Part shown: positions 7,816-15,398 of the stretch, one piece after another
How positions within the stretch are numbered: the stretch's first letter is position 1
Layout: every line of letters starts with the position of its first letter
NCBI GenBank assembly: GCA_041479965.1
Contig: JBGOZE010000006.1
Coordinates: 1-29,936, forward strand
Origin: SM23-78 sp041479965
GTDB taxonomy: Archaea > Nanobdellota > Nanobdellia > Woesearchaeales > SM23-78
DNA length: 29,936 nt
Direction of reading: 5' to 3'
Position numbers and translations under genes: made by a program
The notes under the pieces: model-generated
The model's input: the letters and a program-made list of their open reading frames with translations, nothing else
Told to the model about the DNA's origin: nothing
The model's database searches: none

Positions 7816-8463
7816 ATGGAAACAACAACGCCCGCAACAAACCCTGAGCAAGTAATTAGCCCTGCACCAGACAACAAGCCAGGAGAGCCCAAGCATATAA
7901 ACCTGAAATGGCTGATAATAGTCTTCCTGATATTCTTCACCATACTTGTGGCTTTCCTCTTGATACTTCACTTCGAGAAGCAAAAGGAAGGGGCAGAGCT
8001 ACCTAAAGCTCCAGTAACTACTCCAGAAAGCCAAGAAGGAAGCGGAACCACTGCGACTCAGACGCCAACAACACCAGAGGCGCCAACAAGCGGTCAGAGT
8101 GCAACAGACGACAGCTATATCGAGCAGGTAAAGATGGACATAATCACCGGAAAGAGGGAGGATGTGCCGCTTGAGCTAGCTGAACAAGGAAAAGACAAGG
8201 AGTTGATAGTAGCAGAATACCTGTACAATTGCTACTTGACCTCGGACCCTGAACAAGGGACAACCTGCTATGACCTTTACTATCTGAACCATGATGCAGA
8301 TTACAAGCAGCAGAAAGAGAATTGTGAGAAGCTCAGCGCAGCTGAAATGACAGCTTGCCTTGACAAGCTTTACTATGATTTAAGCTACTCCAAAGGATAT
8401 GACTTTTGTCGCTCAATCAAGGATGACTCGCTTAGGGAAGAATGCTTGATAACTGTAAAATGA
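7816..8463 (+). CDS. Single-pass membrane protein with Thr/Pro linker and six-Cys outer domain
   Basis: Unrecognised protein of 215 residues. It has a 30-residue hydrophilic N-tail, one hydrophobic segment at about residues 32-52, a Thr/Pro/Ser-rich linker (about 64-100) and a C-terminal helical domain with six Cys, ending in CRSIKDDSLREEC. The even number and spacing of Cys and the linker suggest that the C-terminal domain is outside the cell and disulfide-bonded. It lies 15 bases before the vWA protein gene, so the two are probably co-expressed, and it may anchor or escort that protein. No known enzymatic motif is visible. An overlapping ATG at 7797 is in another frame and gives no long product. 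Confidence 0.68.
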   Translation: METTTPATNPEQVISPAPDNKPGEPKHINLKWLIIVFLIFFTILVAFLLILHFEKQKEGAELPKAPVTTPESQEGSGTTATQTPTTPEAPTSGQSATDDSYIEQVKMDIITGKREDVPLELAEQGKDKELIVAEYLYNCYLTSDPEQGTTCYDLYYLNHDADYKQQKENCEKLSAAEMTACLDKLYYDLSYSKGYDFCRSIKDDSLREECLITVK

Positions 8464-8478
8464 AGATGACTGAAAATA

Positions 8479-11400
8479 ATGGACACAAACAATAATATCA
8501 TCATCACAAAAAATGTAAGGAAAGCATTAATCTTATTCATGCTGTCCACAATTTTCTTATCATTTATGCATGAGTTGGCCAGCGCTCAAGTTACAGTATT
8601 CAACGACAGTACAAGCAGCATAAGCATTAGCTTCCCGCAGGAATTCCTGACCGAAAGATTCTTTGTCAGGGTGCCTAATGGTACAGTGAGTGAAGCAAGG
8701 ATGAATATACGGGGCTTTGACATGCTGGGACAAAAGGGCCTTCCAAGGGATGTTATTCTGGTGACAGACACTTCTGGAAGCATGGATGATAACTGCGGGG
8801 CAGATGGAAGGGCACAGACAGGTGAAACTCCTTGCAAGATAAATAATGTAAAAAGCGCGGACATACACTTCCTGAACAATGTTGACATGAACTATATCCA
8901 TGTCGGACTAGTTCACTACCAAAGCTCTGCATATTTAGATAATATTCTATCTACAGACAGGACTATACTTATCAATAGAATAAACACATATGCTGCTACT
9001 GGCTCGACAAACATAGGCAACGCATTGCAGCGCGCCATGAGCGAGCTTTCCAGCGTGCGTGCACAAAGGCCTGGGACTCAGAAATACATTCTTCTCATGA
9101 CTGATGGGTGGGCTAATTGCCTCCAAAGCGGTGCATGCTACGACGATGAAGAACATAATGCTCTAGCAGAGGATTGGGCAATAAATCTTGCATACCAAGC
9201 TGCTGCAAATAATATCATAATCTACGCAATTTCATTTGGAGAGTGCGGCGAAACCTATATTCCAAGAACCCAGATTAACGCTCATTGCACATTCATGGAT
9301 GAACTCGCTGCAATAACCGGCGGAATAAGCTATAATGCACCTCAATATGACCCTGCAGCTCTACTAGACATATACGATGAGATTGCCGAACAGATAAGCA
9401 CACAGGACTTTCCGACTCCAACCATCAATTCCACAGCACCAGTAAGGCAGCTCGGCTGGAGATACCCGACAACTTACTCCGGCAATGCCCTCTGGAACGG
9501 CGCTAGCTGCGGCATTGGCTCAGCAACATGCTCTGACTTCAGGACTCTTGTCCAGGATAATCTCGCTCAGTGCGCAGCCTATCCTTGCGACATCAGGTTT
9601 TCAGTTTATTCAACAACAGTAGGCATACTAACTCTTTCAGACTTGTTCATAGAGATTAATGAGCCTCCTGCAGGCAACTATCCTCCTATTGGCAGTTGTC
9701 GCTCTGAAACCATGACCTGCGGCCAGACTCAGCGCGTGGTTGATATTGATGATGGCACCATGGTCACTGATCCTAATGATGCTCTGAACACCTTGACCTG
9801 GATTTATAATCCTTACTTGTCATTTGAATCACAGGGCGGTTCCTACTTTAGCCTTAATCCTAACTTCAACACCACAAGGGAATTGGTCTTTACAGTAGAT
9901 GCGAGCTATATAGACAGGACTTTTTGGAGGACTTTCTTCTTCAATGTTTCAGACCCGTGGAATGCTATAAACCAATCATGCATCAATGTCAGCTATGAGG
10001 GATGTGCAGTAAGTATTTGTGGTAATGAAATTGTAGAGCCAGGAGAGACCTGCGATGATGGATGCATGCAAGGACTGCCTAACATCTGCGAGCCAGCTGA
10101 TAACGGAGACGGATGCAGCAGAACATGCCAAACAGAAGTAGTACCGCCAGGATGCGGAAACGCGGTCCTAGAGAACGGAGAAACATGCGATGACGGCTGC
10201 ATGAGAGGAGTTCCATTTGTATGCGAACCAGAAGACAACGGGGACGGATGCAGCAGAACATGCCAAACAGAAGGAGTTCCTAGATGCGGAAACGCGGTCT
10301 TAGAGAACGGAGAAACATGCGACGATGGTTGCGGCGAAGGAATACCAGGAATATGCGAACCTGCAGACAATGGAGATGGATGCAGCAGCACATGCCAGTT
10401 AGAAGTGGCTCCTGGCTGCGGCAACGGAGAAAGGGAATCAGGAGAGACGTGTGATGATGGATGCATGCAAGGACTGCCTAACATCTGCGAGCCAGTTGAT
10501 AATGGAGATGGCTGCAGCGCAACATGCACCCTTGAAATCCCTGCTTTCTGCGGAAACGGAATAGAGGACTCAGGAGAGCAATGCGACGACGGATGCATGC
10601 AAGGAATACCTCATGTTTGTGAGCCTGTAGACAATGAAGACGGTTGCAATGCCACTTGCGAACGGGAAATAACACCTGTGATTACATTGGTTAACATGAC
10701 AGTATCATTTGACTATTCCGCGTTTCCGGGCTATAATTACTCTCTTCGAAGAATGCTATCGCCTTATGCCGATCTGCCTGCAGCTGTTGATGATATACAA
10801 TTCCAGATTACACCAGCCATCATGAATTTCTCAATCATTGACCCAGACTCAATGGCCAACATAACTATTGCTCCCAATAATTGGTTCAGTCCCACATCAG
10901 AAATAGTAAGGGTAACAGCCACATACCCTGGCTACACAGACACAGCATACTTAACAATAATATACACTGGAGGTGCTCCTCCAACAATAGACTTGATTGA
11001 TTCGACAATCTCATTTGACTACTCAGCCTATCCCAGACATAACTATTCTCTGAGAAACATGCTTAATCCATACGCTATATTGCCCGGCGATATTTCGGAT
11101 CTGCAATTCCAGATAGAGCCAGTAACGCTCATAAATTTCACGCTCAACGGACCAAACTCATTAGCCAACATCACTGTAGCGCCCAAAAACTGGCTCAATC
11201 CAACTTCAGAAATAGTCAGGGTGACTGCAAGCTTTGGAAGCTATTCAGACACAGCATACTTGAACATAACCTATACTGGAGGAGCGACGCCAACAGTAGA
11301 CTTGACTGATACGACTATCTCATTTGGTTATTCAGCTTATCCAGGATACAACTATTCTCTGAGAAACATGCTTAACCCATCTGCCTTACTGCCAGGCAAT

Positions 11401-12387
11401 GTTGCTGACCTGCAATTCCAGATAGAGCCAGTAACGCTCATAAATTTCACGCTCAACGGGCCAGACTCATTAGCAAACATCACTGTATGGCCCAATAACT
11501 GGTTCCATCCAACTTCAGAAGTAGTCGGAGTGACTGCAACCTATCCAGGCTATTCTGACACAGCATATCTGACTATCATATACACTGCAGCTGGCGCTCC
11601 AGAAGGCTCAATAACCTGCAGGTCAGACTTGCTCAGATATATGCTTCATACCGACGAGCCTTATACCATTGACTTAGACGAGATATTCAGATTCACAGGA
11701 GACCCGGGCACAGTGAATAACGTAATAGTAACAGGTTCAACATCTAATCTCGTAATCACTCCTGCACCTGCAGGCACTCCTGATAGGATTGATGTCACTG
11801 CAACTGATTCCCTGTTCCGCCCAATCAGCATAAGAGTCAGAACGAATCTCATGAACTCTGATGAGTGTGATATTCATTTCCTGAACCTTAACATGAAGTG
11901 CGACAAGCCTGCGTGCGCAAGCTGCGACAGTTATTTATGCTTACTTGGCGCTGGCTGCCTCGAGAGGAGCATCTGGGTGCTTGACCCTTTCACTTCTTTC
12001 AGGCCTTCAAGTGATCTTCCATTCACAGGCCTTAACTATGAGGTGACTGATTTCGAGACTTGGGATGGGTTCGGAGTTGACCCTACATCAGGGGATGAAT
12101 CAACCACTTTCCTTATCAGCGACACCACAGGCACGATTCCGCATGGCACTCAGAGCGCAGCCATCATCAGGATGAGCTTTGCAGAGATGGGCTATGCCAA
12201 CGCCCAGAGTAGGATGTGCATAGGCCTCACCAGGTATCACCAGGACATCGGAGAGATAACCTATGACCCAGACACTTCTCTACTCATAACTGGCTCAAGA
12301 GCAGTCATGGGCTTCTATGAGATGGGAGGATATGTTTTCAGCAAAGGGCCTTATATCTTCATAGCCAAGGTATGGCTGAGAGAATGA
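8479..12387 (+). CDS. Secreted von Willebrand A protein with DUF4215-like Cys-rich repeats; candidate filament tip adhesin
   Basis: Large exported protein of 1302 residues. A Sec-type signal peptide (hydrophobic core about 15-30, likely cut after ASA near 37) is followed by a vWA domain at about 92-305 with a complete metal-ion site: D97-T-S99-G-S101, T177 and D209. Next comes a region of about 200 residues with repeat-like beta composition, then five Cys-rich repeats (514-735), three beta-rich repeats of about 102 residues (about 736-1037), and a C-terminal part with a dense Cys cluster (CDKPACASCDSYLC). There is no C-terminal membrane anchor, so it must be released or held by a partner. Position inside a pilin locus suggests a tip adhesin comparable in role to PilY1 or to vWA tip pilins; that is inference. 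It follows the six-Cys membrane protein by 15 bases. Confidence 0.85.
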   Translation: MDTNNNIIITKNVRKALILFMLSTIFLSFMHELASAQVTVFNDSTSSISISFPQEFLTERFFVRVPNGTVSEARMNIRGFDMLGQKGLPRDVILVTDTSGSMDDNCGADGRAQTGETPCKINNVKSADIHFLNNVDMNYIHVGLVHYQSSAYLDNILSTDRTILINRINTYAATGSTNIGNALQRAMSELSSVRAQRPGTQKYILLMTDGWANCLQSGACYDDEEHNALAEDWAINLAYQAAANNIIIYAISFGECGETYIPRTQINAHCTFMDELAAITGGISYNAPQYDPAALLDIYDEIAEQISTQDFPTPTINSTAPVRQLGWRYPTTYSGNALWNGASCGIGSATCSDFRTLVQDNLAQCAAYPCDIRFSVYSTTVGILTLSDLFIEINEPPAGNYPPIGSCRSETMTCGQTQRVVDIDDGTMVTDPNDALNTLTWIYNPYLSFESQGGSYFSLNPNFNTTRELVFTVDASYIDRTFWRTFFFNVSDPWNAINQSCINVSYEGCAVSICGNEIVEPGETCDDGCMQGLPNICEPADNGDGCSRTCQTEVVPPGCGNAVLENGETCDDGCMRGVPFVCEPEDNGDGCSRTCQTEGVPRCGNAVLENGETCDDGCGEGIPGICEPADNGDGCSSTCQLEVAPGCGNGERESGETCDDGCMQGLPNICEPVDNGDGCSATCTLEIPAFCGNGIEDSGEQCDDGCMQGIPHVCEPVDNEDGCNATCEREITPVITLVNMTVSFDYSAFPGYNYSLRRMLSPYADLPAAVDDIQFQITPAIMNFSIIDPDSMANITIAPNNWFSPTSEIVRVTATYPGYTDTAYLTIIYTGGAPPTIDLIDSTISFDYSAYPRHNYSLRNMLNPYAILPGDISDLQFQIEPVTLINFTLNGPNSLANITVAPKNWLNPTSEIVRVTASFGSYSDTAYLNITYTGGATPTVDLTDTTISFGYSAYPGYNYSLRNMLNPSALLPGNVADLQFQIEPVTLINFTLNGPDSLANITVWPNNWFHPTSEVVGVTATYPGYSDTAYLTIIYTAAGAPEGSITCRSDLLRYMLHTDEPYTIDLDEIFRFTGDPGTVNNVIVTGSTSNLVITPAPAGTPDRIDVTATDSLFRPISIRVRTNLMNSDECDIHFLNLNMKCDKPACASCDSYLCLLGAGCLERSIWVLDPFTSFRPSSDLPFTGLNYEVTDFETWDGFGVDPTSGDESTTFLISDTTGTIPHGTQSAAIIRMSFAEMGYANAQSRMCIGLTRYHQDIGEITYDPDTSLLITGSRAVMGFYEMGGYVFSKGPYIFIAKVWLRE
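10018..10675 (+). repeat. Five tandem Cys-rich repeats (variant DUF4215, 44-45 residues each)
   Basis: Copies begin at Cys514, 559, 603, 647 and 691 of the vWA protein. The frame CGN...GETCDDG...DNGDGCS.TC is the DUF4215 pattern. Every copy carries an extra segment of about ten residues between CDDG and DNGDGC with two added Cys (for example CMQGLPNICEPA). Parts of different copies are identical at base level (the segment around gatggatgcatgcaagg in copies 1 and 4), pointing to recent duplication or conversion. Confidence 0.85.
10684..11590 (+). repeat. Three tandem beta-rich domains of about 102 residues
   Basis: Units begin near 10684, 10990 and 11296 (period about 306 bases). Each has the frame SFDYSA.P..NYSLR.ML, a middle LQFQI.P, NW..PTSE.V.VTA and DTAYL. 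Units 2 and 3 share a nearly identical stretch of about 80 bases in their middle (11101-11180 and 11407-11486). The fold is probably immunoglobulin- or cadherin-like; that is a guess from spacing and composition. Confidence 0.8.
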
Positions 12388-12403
12388 ATATTAGACGAGG
12401 ATT

Positions 12404-13093
12404 ATGATAAAAATGAAAAAGATTAACAAGAAAGGAATCTTCTATTCTCTTTCAGTAATAGTTTTCCTATTATTCCTTATTCTTGTTTTCATCAATAAGT
12501 CAGAGATCCAGAAGAAAGAAGAACAATTCCATATTGAGAGGGCGCAGATAATTGTCATGGACCACTTTGTCAGGGATTTTGACAGGTATTATGTAGAAGT
12601 CATAATCCATAATGCAGCCAGGACTGCTATGATCAGCATCACCAGGTTCGCTCCTTTCACATATGACAATCTGGTGGATTTGATGGAAGACGGAACAGGA
12701 GGAGGAGCCACCATGAATCCTCTCTTCTCAACTAGCCAGAACTTCGCACAAGCCCTGGGCACCTTGACTTTCATGCTTGACAACAATGAATTATCATATA
12801 GGGTTGCTAGTGTCGAGCAGCTCAATGAAACAACTATCAAGCTGAATTTCCTGGTTGATTATTCCTTCGAGTCTTTCAATACTAATTGGTCAAAGAAGGA
12901 CAAGCCTGTTAACATAACCATGTCTGCCTACGGGCTATGGCATCCTGACCATGATGCTCTTATTGACAGCAGCTGGGTGCCGGATAATGCTGCTGGTTGC
13001 TATATAAACGATATAATCAGCAACCCAGCATCAGTATGCGCAGGTAAGAATATCATGCCCCCTCCGCCAGTCATACCAGTGCCTACACCTTGA
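12404..13093 (+). CDS. Pilin-like exported protein at the end of the surface locus
   Basis: Protein of 229 residues starting MIKMKKINKKGIFYSLSVIVFLLF. The basic leader followed by KKG-I and a hydrophobic segment (about 14-32) resembles a pilin or class III-type N-terminus, but the QxSxE motif is absent. The mature domain starts with a charged helix (KSEIQKKEEQFHIERAQ), as in pilin-like proteins, and ends with two Cys and a Pro-rich tail (MPPPPVIPVPTP). It follows the vWA gene by 16 bases and is probably in the same transcript, so it may connect that protein to the filament. No family was recognised. Confidence 0.65.
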   Translation: MIKMKKINKKGIFYSLSVIVFLLFLILVFINKSEIQKKEEQFHIERAQIIVMDHFVRDFDRYYVEVIIHNAARTAMISITRFAPFTYDNLVDLMEDGTGGGATMNPLFSTSQNFAQALGTLTFMLDNNELSYRVASVEQLNETTIKLNFLVDYSFESFNTNWSKKDKPVNITMSAYGLWHPDHDALIDSSWVPDNAAGCYINDIISNPASVCAGKNIMPPPPVIPVPTP

Positions 13094-13145
13094 ATTGATG
13101 AAATTCTCTTCTAGAAATTTAGAATTAAATTCGGGATTATAATCC
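13094..13145. terminator. Convergent gene end with short palindromes
   Basis: The 43-base gap between the + strand surface locus and the - strand winged-helix gene holds the imperfect hairpin AAATTCT-cttct-AGAAATTT and a perfect 12-base palindrome GGATTATAATCC (13134-13145) across the stop of the winged-helix gene. These may serve as a bidirectional terminator; no strong oligo-T tract is present. Confidence 0.35.
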
Positions 13146-13409
13146 GAACGTCTTCTCGAATTCTTTCATCTGGTTGAATTGCTGTATGAGCGCAAACCCT
13201 TTCTGGGTCAGGGCAAGCATCTTCTTCTCATTCTTAATCTCTTCCTCAATAAGGCTCTTGGCCATGAGCTCATCAAGGTATTGCTTCATCTGGGTGTGAG
13301 AAAGGTTGGCCTTGTACATCAGATGAGTGGGCTTGATCCTGCCGCCCTTATTGCTAATCGTAAGGAGCATATCATACACGATGTCGAGTCTACTGCGTTT
13401 TCTTTGCAT
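13137..13409 (-). CDS. Small winged-helix DNA-binding protein
   Basis: Protein of 90 residues that is essentially one winged helix-turn-helix domain: helices at RLDIVYDMLLTISNKGG, THLMYKANLSHTQMKQYLDELM (recognition region) and a beta wing ending in the LTQKGFALIQQF helix. The pattern matches the archaeal HTH_45 type (PF14947), usually a stand-alone transcription regulator. It starts inside the end of the seven-helix membrane protein gene (20-base overlap), so the two are translated together. This pairing suggests a membrane sensor and its regulator; no target is visible. Start ATG is at 13409. Confidence 0.82.
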   Translation of the reverse strand: MQRKRSRLDIVYDMLLTISNKGGRIKPTHLMYKANLSHTQMKQYLDELMAKSLIEEEIKNEKKMLALTQKGFALIQQFNQMKEFEKTFGL

Positions 13410-14094
13410 TCCTAAGCACCATTACAAATGTGTAGAGAAGGAAGAGATAGCCAATCAGCTGGATGAGCTCTGCTATTGCATAGAGTGTCTGGCTTGAATA
13501 GGTGAAGATGAACACCAGCTGGCTTAATGTGATGATGCCGAAGCTCAGGCTTAGGAAGAAAGTGTTCCTGTAGCCCTTGGCCCTGTAGATGATGAAGTAC
13601 CTCCTTGTCATGGCAACCAAGAACAAGAGCCCTGTGACATAGAGCAGGTGATAGTTGAATCTCGCGAAATAAGTAGAGATGACTATCAAGTAGGCGATGA
13701 TCACGTAGTCTGTTGTCAATATCTCCTTTGATGTCAAAGCATAGAGAATATAGAATCCGAAGAGAGTCATGCTGGCGTATATCAGGAAGCCGAGTGCTGG
13801 AAGCAAAGAATAGTTAGGTATTATGTTGGGTATTATGAGCCCGCTAAGATAGTTGGATAGCCCTACTTGATGGTGTGATAATATGTTGGTGAGTGTCTTG
13901 ACAAAGAACGAGCCTCCCAGGAGCACAAAGGCTGCTGAGAACAGCAGGTGCCTGTAATTCTTCTTGTCCAAAAGGAAATTCCTGAATGAAAAAATTCCTA
14001 TTAGCAAGACAACGAGTCCGCTGAGGACATCAATAGCAATATCTTTACCATAGAACCACGGAGGACTGTAGACAAAATCCAGCCAGTATACCAT
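13390..14094 (-). CDS. Seven-helix integral membrane protein, unknown function
   Basis: Protein of 234 residues with about seven hydrophobic segments (near 20-37, 48-66, 97-118, 127-143, 148-166, 178-198 and 205-225) separated by short loops. No transport, rhodopsin (no Lys in a retinal-binding context) or protease motif was recognised. A conserved-looking basic loop, RRYFIIYRAKGYRN, follows the fifth helix. It heads a two-gene unit with the winged-helix regulator, so sensing is a reasonable but unproved role. A TATA box ends about 22 bases before the ATG, which points to a leaderless mRNA. Confidence 0.72.
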   Translation of the reverse strand: MVYWLDFVYSPPWFYGKDIAIDVLSGLVVLLIGIFSFRNFLLDKKNYRHLLFSAAFVLLGGSFFVKTLTNILSHHQVGLSNYLSGLIIPNIIPNYSLLPALGFLIYASMTLFGFYILYALTSKEILTTDYVIIAYLIVISTYFARFNYHLLYVTGLLFLVAMTRRYFIIYRAKGYRNTFFLSLSFGIITLSQLVFIFTYSSQTLYAIAELIQLIGYLFLLYTFVMVLRNAKKTQ

Positions 14095-14114
14095 AAAGTA
14101 GTGAAAGGGCTGAA

Positions 14115-14130
14115 ACTATTTAAAAAGCTT
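14115..14130 (-). promoter_or_regulatory. TATA promoter of the membrane protein/winged-helix pair
   Basis: On the - strand the sequence reads aagctttttaaatagt, a strong TATA match centred near 14121. The expected start of transcription (about 26 bases on) falls on the ATG at 14094, so the message should be leaderless. Confidence 0.65.
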
Positions 14131-14162
14131 GTGATATTATAATCAAGAAAAACCCTTCACAG

Positions 14163-14173
14163 GGTATTTATAA
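14163..14173 (+). promoter_or_regulatory. Possible TATA box for a structured RNA
   Basis: The + strand reads ggtatttataagg in a region with no + strand gene. It would start transcription near 14190-14195, directly ahead of the hairpin series. It lies next to ACCCT-tcac-AGGGT, a small inverted repeat. This is the main reason to suspect that the hairpin region is transcribed. Confidence 0.35.
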
Positions 14174-14201
14174 GGGGGATGCGGTGTATGTATTGAAAGC
14201 A

Positions 14202-14380
14202 TCAACTTTATGTTGAAGATTTCAGAAACTCGCTTCTAGCGAATTTCTGGATGAACAACCTCTAAAGGTTGTTAATTTCACCTCAGAAGCCTAGATGGTT
14301 GAGGCGGCATGGAACACCTCCGTGGTTTGAATCAACAACTCAAGGTTGTTGGTGCAAAAAAACTCTAAAGTTTTTTTGCA
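14202..14380 (+). ncRNA. Hairpin-rich intergenic element, copy A (possible structured RNA or palindromic repeat)
   Basis: The gene-free stretch 14095-14459 contains six consecutive hairpins: 14202-14216 (TCAAC/GTTGA); 14223-14249 (11-base arms CAGAAACTCGC and GCGAATTTCTG, one mismatch); 14254-14273 (AACAACCT, loop CTAA, AGGTTGTT, perfect); 14281-14304 (CCTCA/TGAGG); 14333-14351 (CAACAAC/GTTGTTG); 14353-14380 (12-base arms TGCAAAAAAACT and AGTTTTTTTGCA, loop CTAA, perfect). The part 14219-14273 has a relative at 19723-19845 on the other strand. No reading frame of note is present. It could be a non-coding RNA or a small palindromic mobile repeat; the sequence alone does not decide. Confidence 0.55.
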
Positions 14381-14459
14381 ATCATCGTGCAAGCAAAAAG
14401 CAACAAAACAAAACCTTCACCCTAATAACCCAAAAAACCCTAATTTGAACGACGAATTC

Positions 14460-14747
14460 TCAACCCATGCCCCTCATTATCAGGCTCGTCATGAACTTGT
14501 AGGCTAGCACTAGAGCAAAGATATACACAAATATTGTTCTCACACCCAACATTATAAGGATGAAATAAATTCCTGCCATCATGTCAAGGTAGCTTAAGAA
14601 GCTTTTTCTGAAAAGCAATCCCTTGCCTATAAGATAGGCTGCGCCCATTATCGCAATCCTCCACTCATGCAACAAGCCGAAATGCGTTGCCAGCATCAGG
14701 GCTGCTATGACCGCGTCTATCAATCCCAGAAACAGAAACATGAACAT
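14460..14747 (-). CDS. Small membrane protein, unknown function
   Basis: Protein of 95 residues, almost wholly hydrophobic, with three or four membrane segments (about 3-21, 28-46, 52-72 and 72-90) and few charged residues, ending RGMG. No family was recognised. The start ATG (14747) is followed two codons on by another ATG. A TATA box 60-70 bases upstream and a GAGGGTC ribosome site support a separate transcript with a leader, although the corrinoid adenosyltransferase gene ends only 74 bases upstream on the same strand. Confidence 0.6.
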   Translation of the reverse strand: MFMFLFLGLIDAVIAALMLATHFGLLHEWRIAIMGAAYLIGKGLLFRKSFLSYLDMMAGIYFILIMLGVRTIFVYIFALVLAYKFMTSLIMRGMG

Positions 14748-14805
14748 TCTTGACCCTCAATAATCACCTGTGATACTAGCTGATTCAAATCCAGAGAATC
14801 CTGAG

Positions 14806-14818
14806 ACATTTAAAAATC
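14806..14818 (-). promoter_or_regulatory. TATA box of the small membrane protein
   Basis: On the - strand the sequence gatttttaaatgt lies just after the stop of the adenosyltransferase gene. It predicts a start near 14785 and a leader of roughly 38 bases before the ATG at 14747. Confidence 0.5.
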
Positions 14819-14821
14819 AAT

Positions 14822-15346
14822 CTAAAAATCAATCCCTTTCCTTGCAAGCACGCCCTGATTATAGGGGTGCTTCTTCAGGGTCAGCTCTGTAACATAGTCA
14901 GCGAGCTCAATTATTTTCTCAGGGATGCCTCTGCCAGTCAACACCAGCTCGGTCTTCTTAGGCTTGGATTTGATTAGGCTTACAAGCGCATCAGGAGTCA
15001 TCAAAGCATAGCTCATCGCAGGCCCTATCTCATCCAGTATAAAGATATCATATTTGTCTTTTCTTGCGAGCTTAAAAGCTTTCTCAACAAAATCCTGGCA
15101 TCCCCTGGCTTTTTCTTCCAGTGCTTTCTCAGAATATTTCTTGAAATAAGGATGGGTCAGGGAATATTGGATGCATTTCACTCCTAGCTTCTTCAATGAT
15201 TTGATCTCAGAAGGCTCTTCCTTGAAGAGCTGCGCCAGAAGCACTGAAAGCCCTGCTCCTCTTGCCCGAGTAGCAAGTCCTATTGCTGCTGATGTCTTTC
15301 CCTGGCCTTCGCCCAGGTAAACGTGAATTAGCCCTAGCTCGCTCAT
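14822..15346 (-). CDS. cobA: Corrinoid (cobalamin) adenosyltransferase, BtuR/CobO/CobA family
   Basis: Transfers the adenosyl group of ATP to the cobalt of reduced corrinoids, giving adenosylcobalamin. The 174-residue length is standard. The P-loop GEGQGKTSA is at residues 12-20, DEIGPAM near 100 is the usual acidic metal/ATP site, and the family signature LTGRGIPEKIIELADYVTE followed by KHPYNQGVLARKGIDF closes the protein. It lies 52 bases downstream of the adenosylcobalamin-dependent ribonucleotide reductase on the same strand, and that enzyme is the obvious consumer of its product. No other cobalamin synthesis gene is in the window, so the corrinoid may be scavenged. The start ATG has a GAGAGTGAG ribosome site just upstream. 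Confidence 0.92.
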   Translation of the reverse strand: MSELGLIHVYLGEGQGKTSAAIGLATRARGAGLSVLLAQLFKEEPSEIKSLKKLGVKCIQYSLTHPYFKKYSEKALEEKARGCQDFVEKAFKLARKDKYDIFILDEIGPAMSYALMTPDALVSLIKSKPKKTELVLTGRGIPEKIIELADYVTELTLKKHPYNQGVLARKGIDF

Positions 15347-15398
15347 ATTTTAGCTCACTCTCATGACTTTCCTGCTTTCTTTTCTCATTTCTTTCTTT

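Noticed and set aside
9993..10598. Long reading frame on the - strand opposite the Cys-rich repeats
   Set aside because: It is a mirror of the repetitive + strand gene: its Pro/His/Ser-rich product repeats with the same 44-residue period and lacks any independent family features.
14202..14380. CRISPR array
   Set aside because: The repeats are hairpins of different sequences and sizes with no regular spacers, and no cas genes are in the window.
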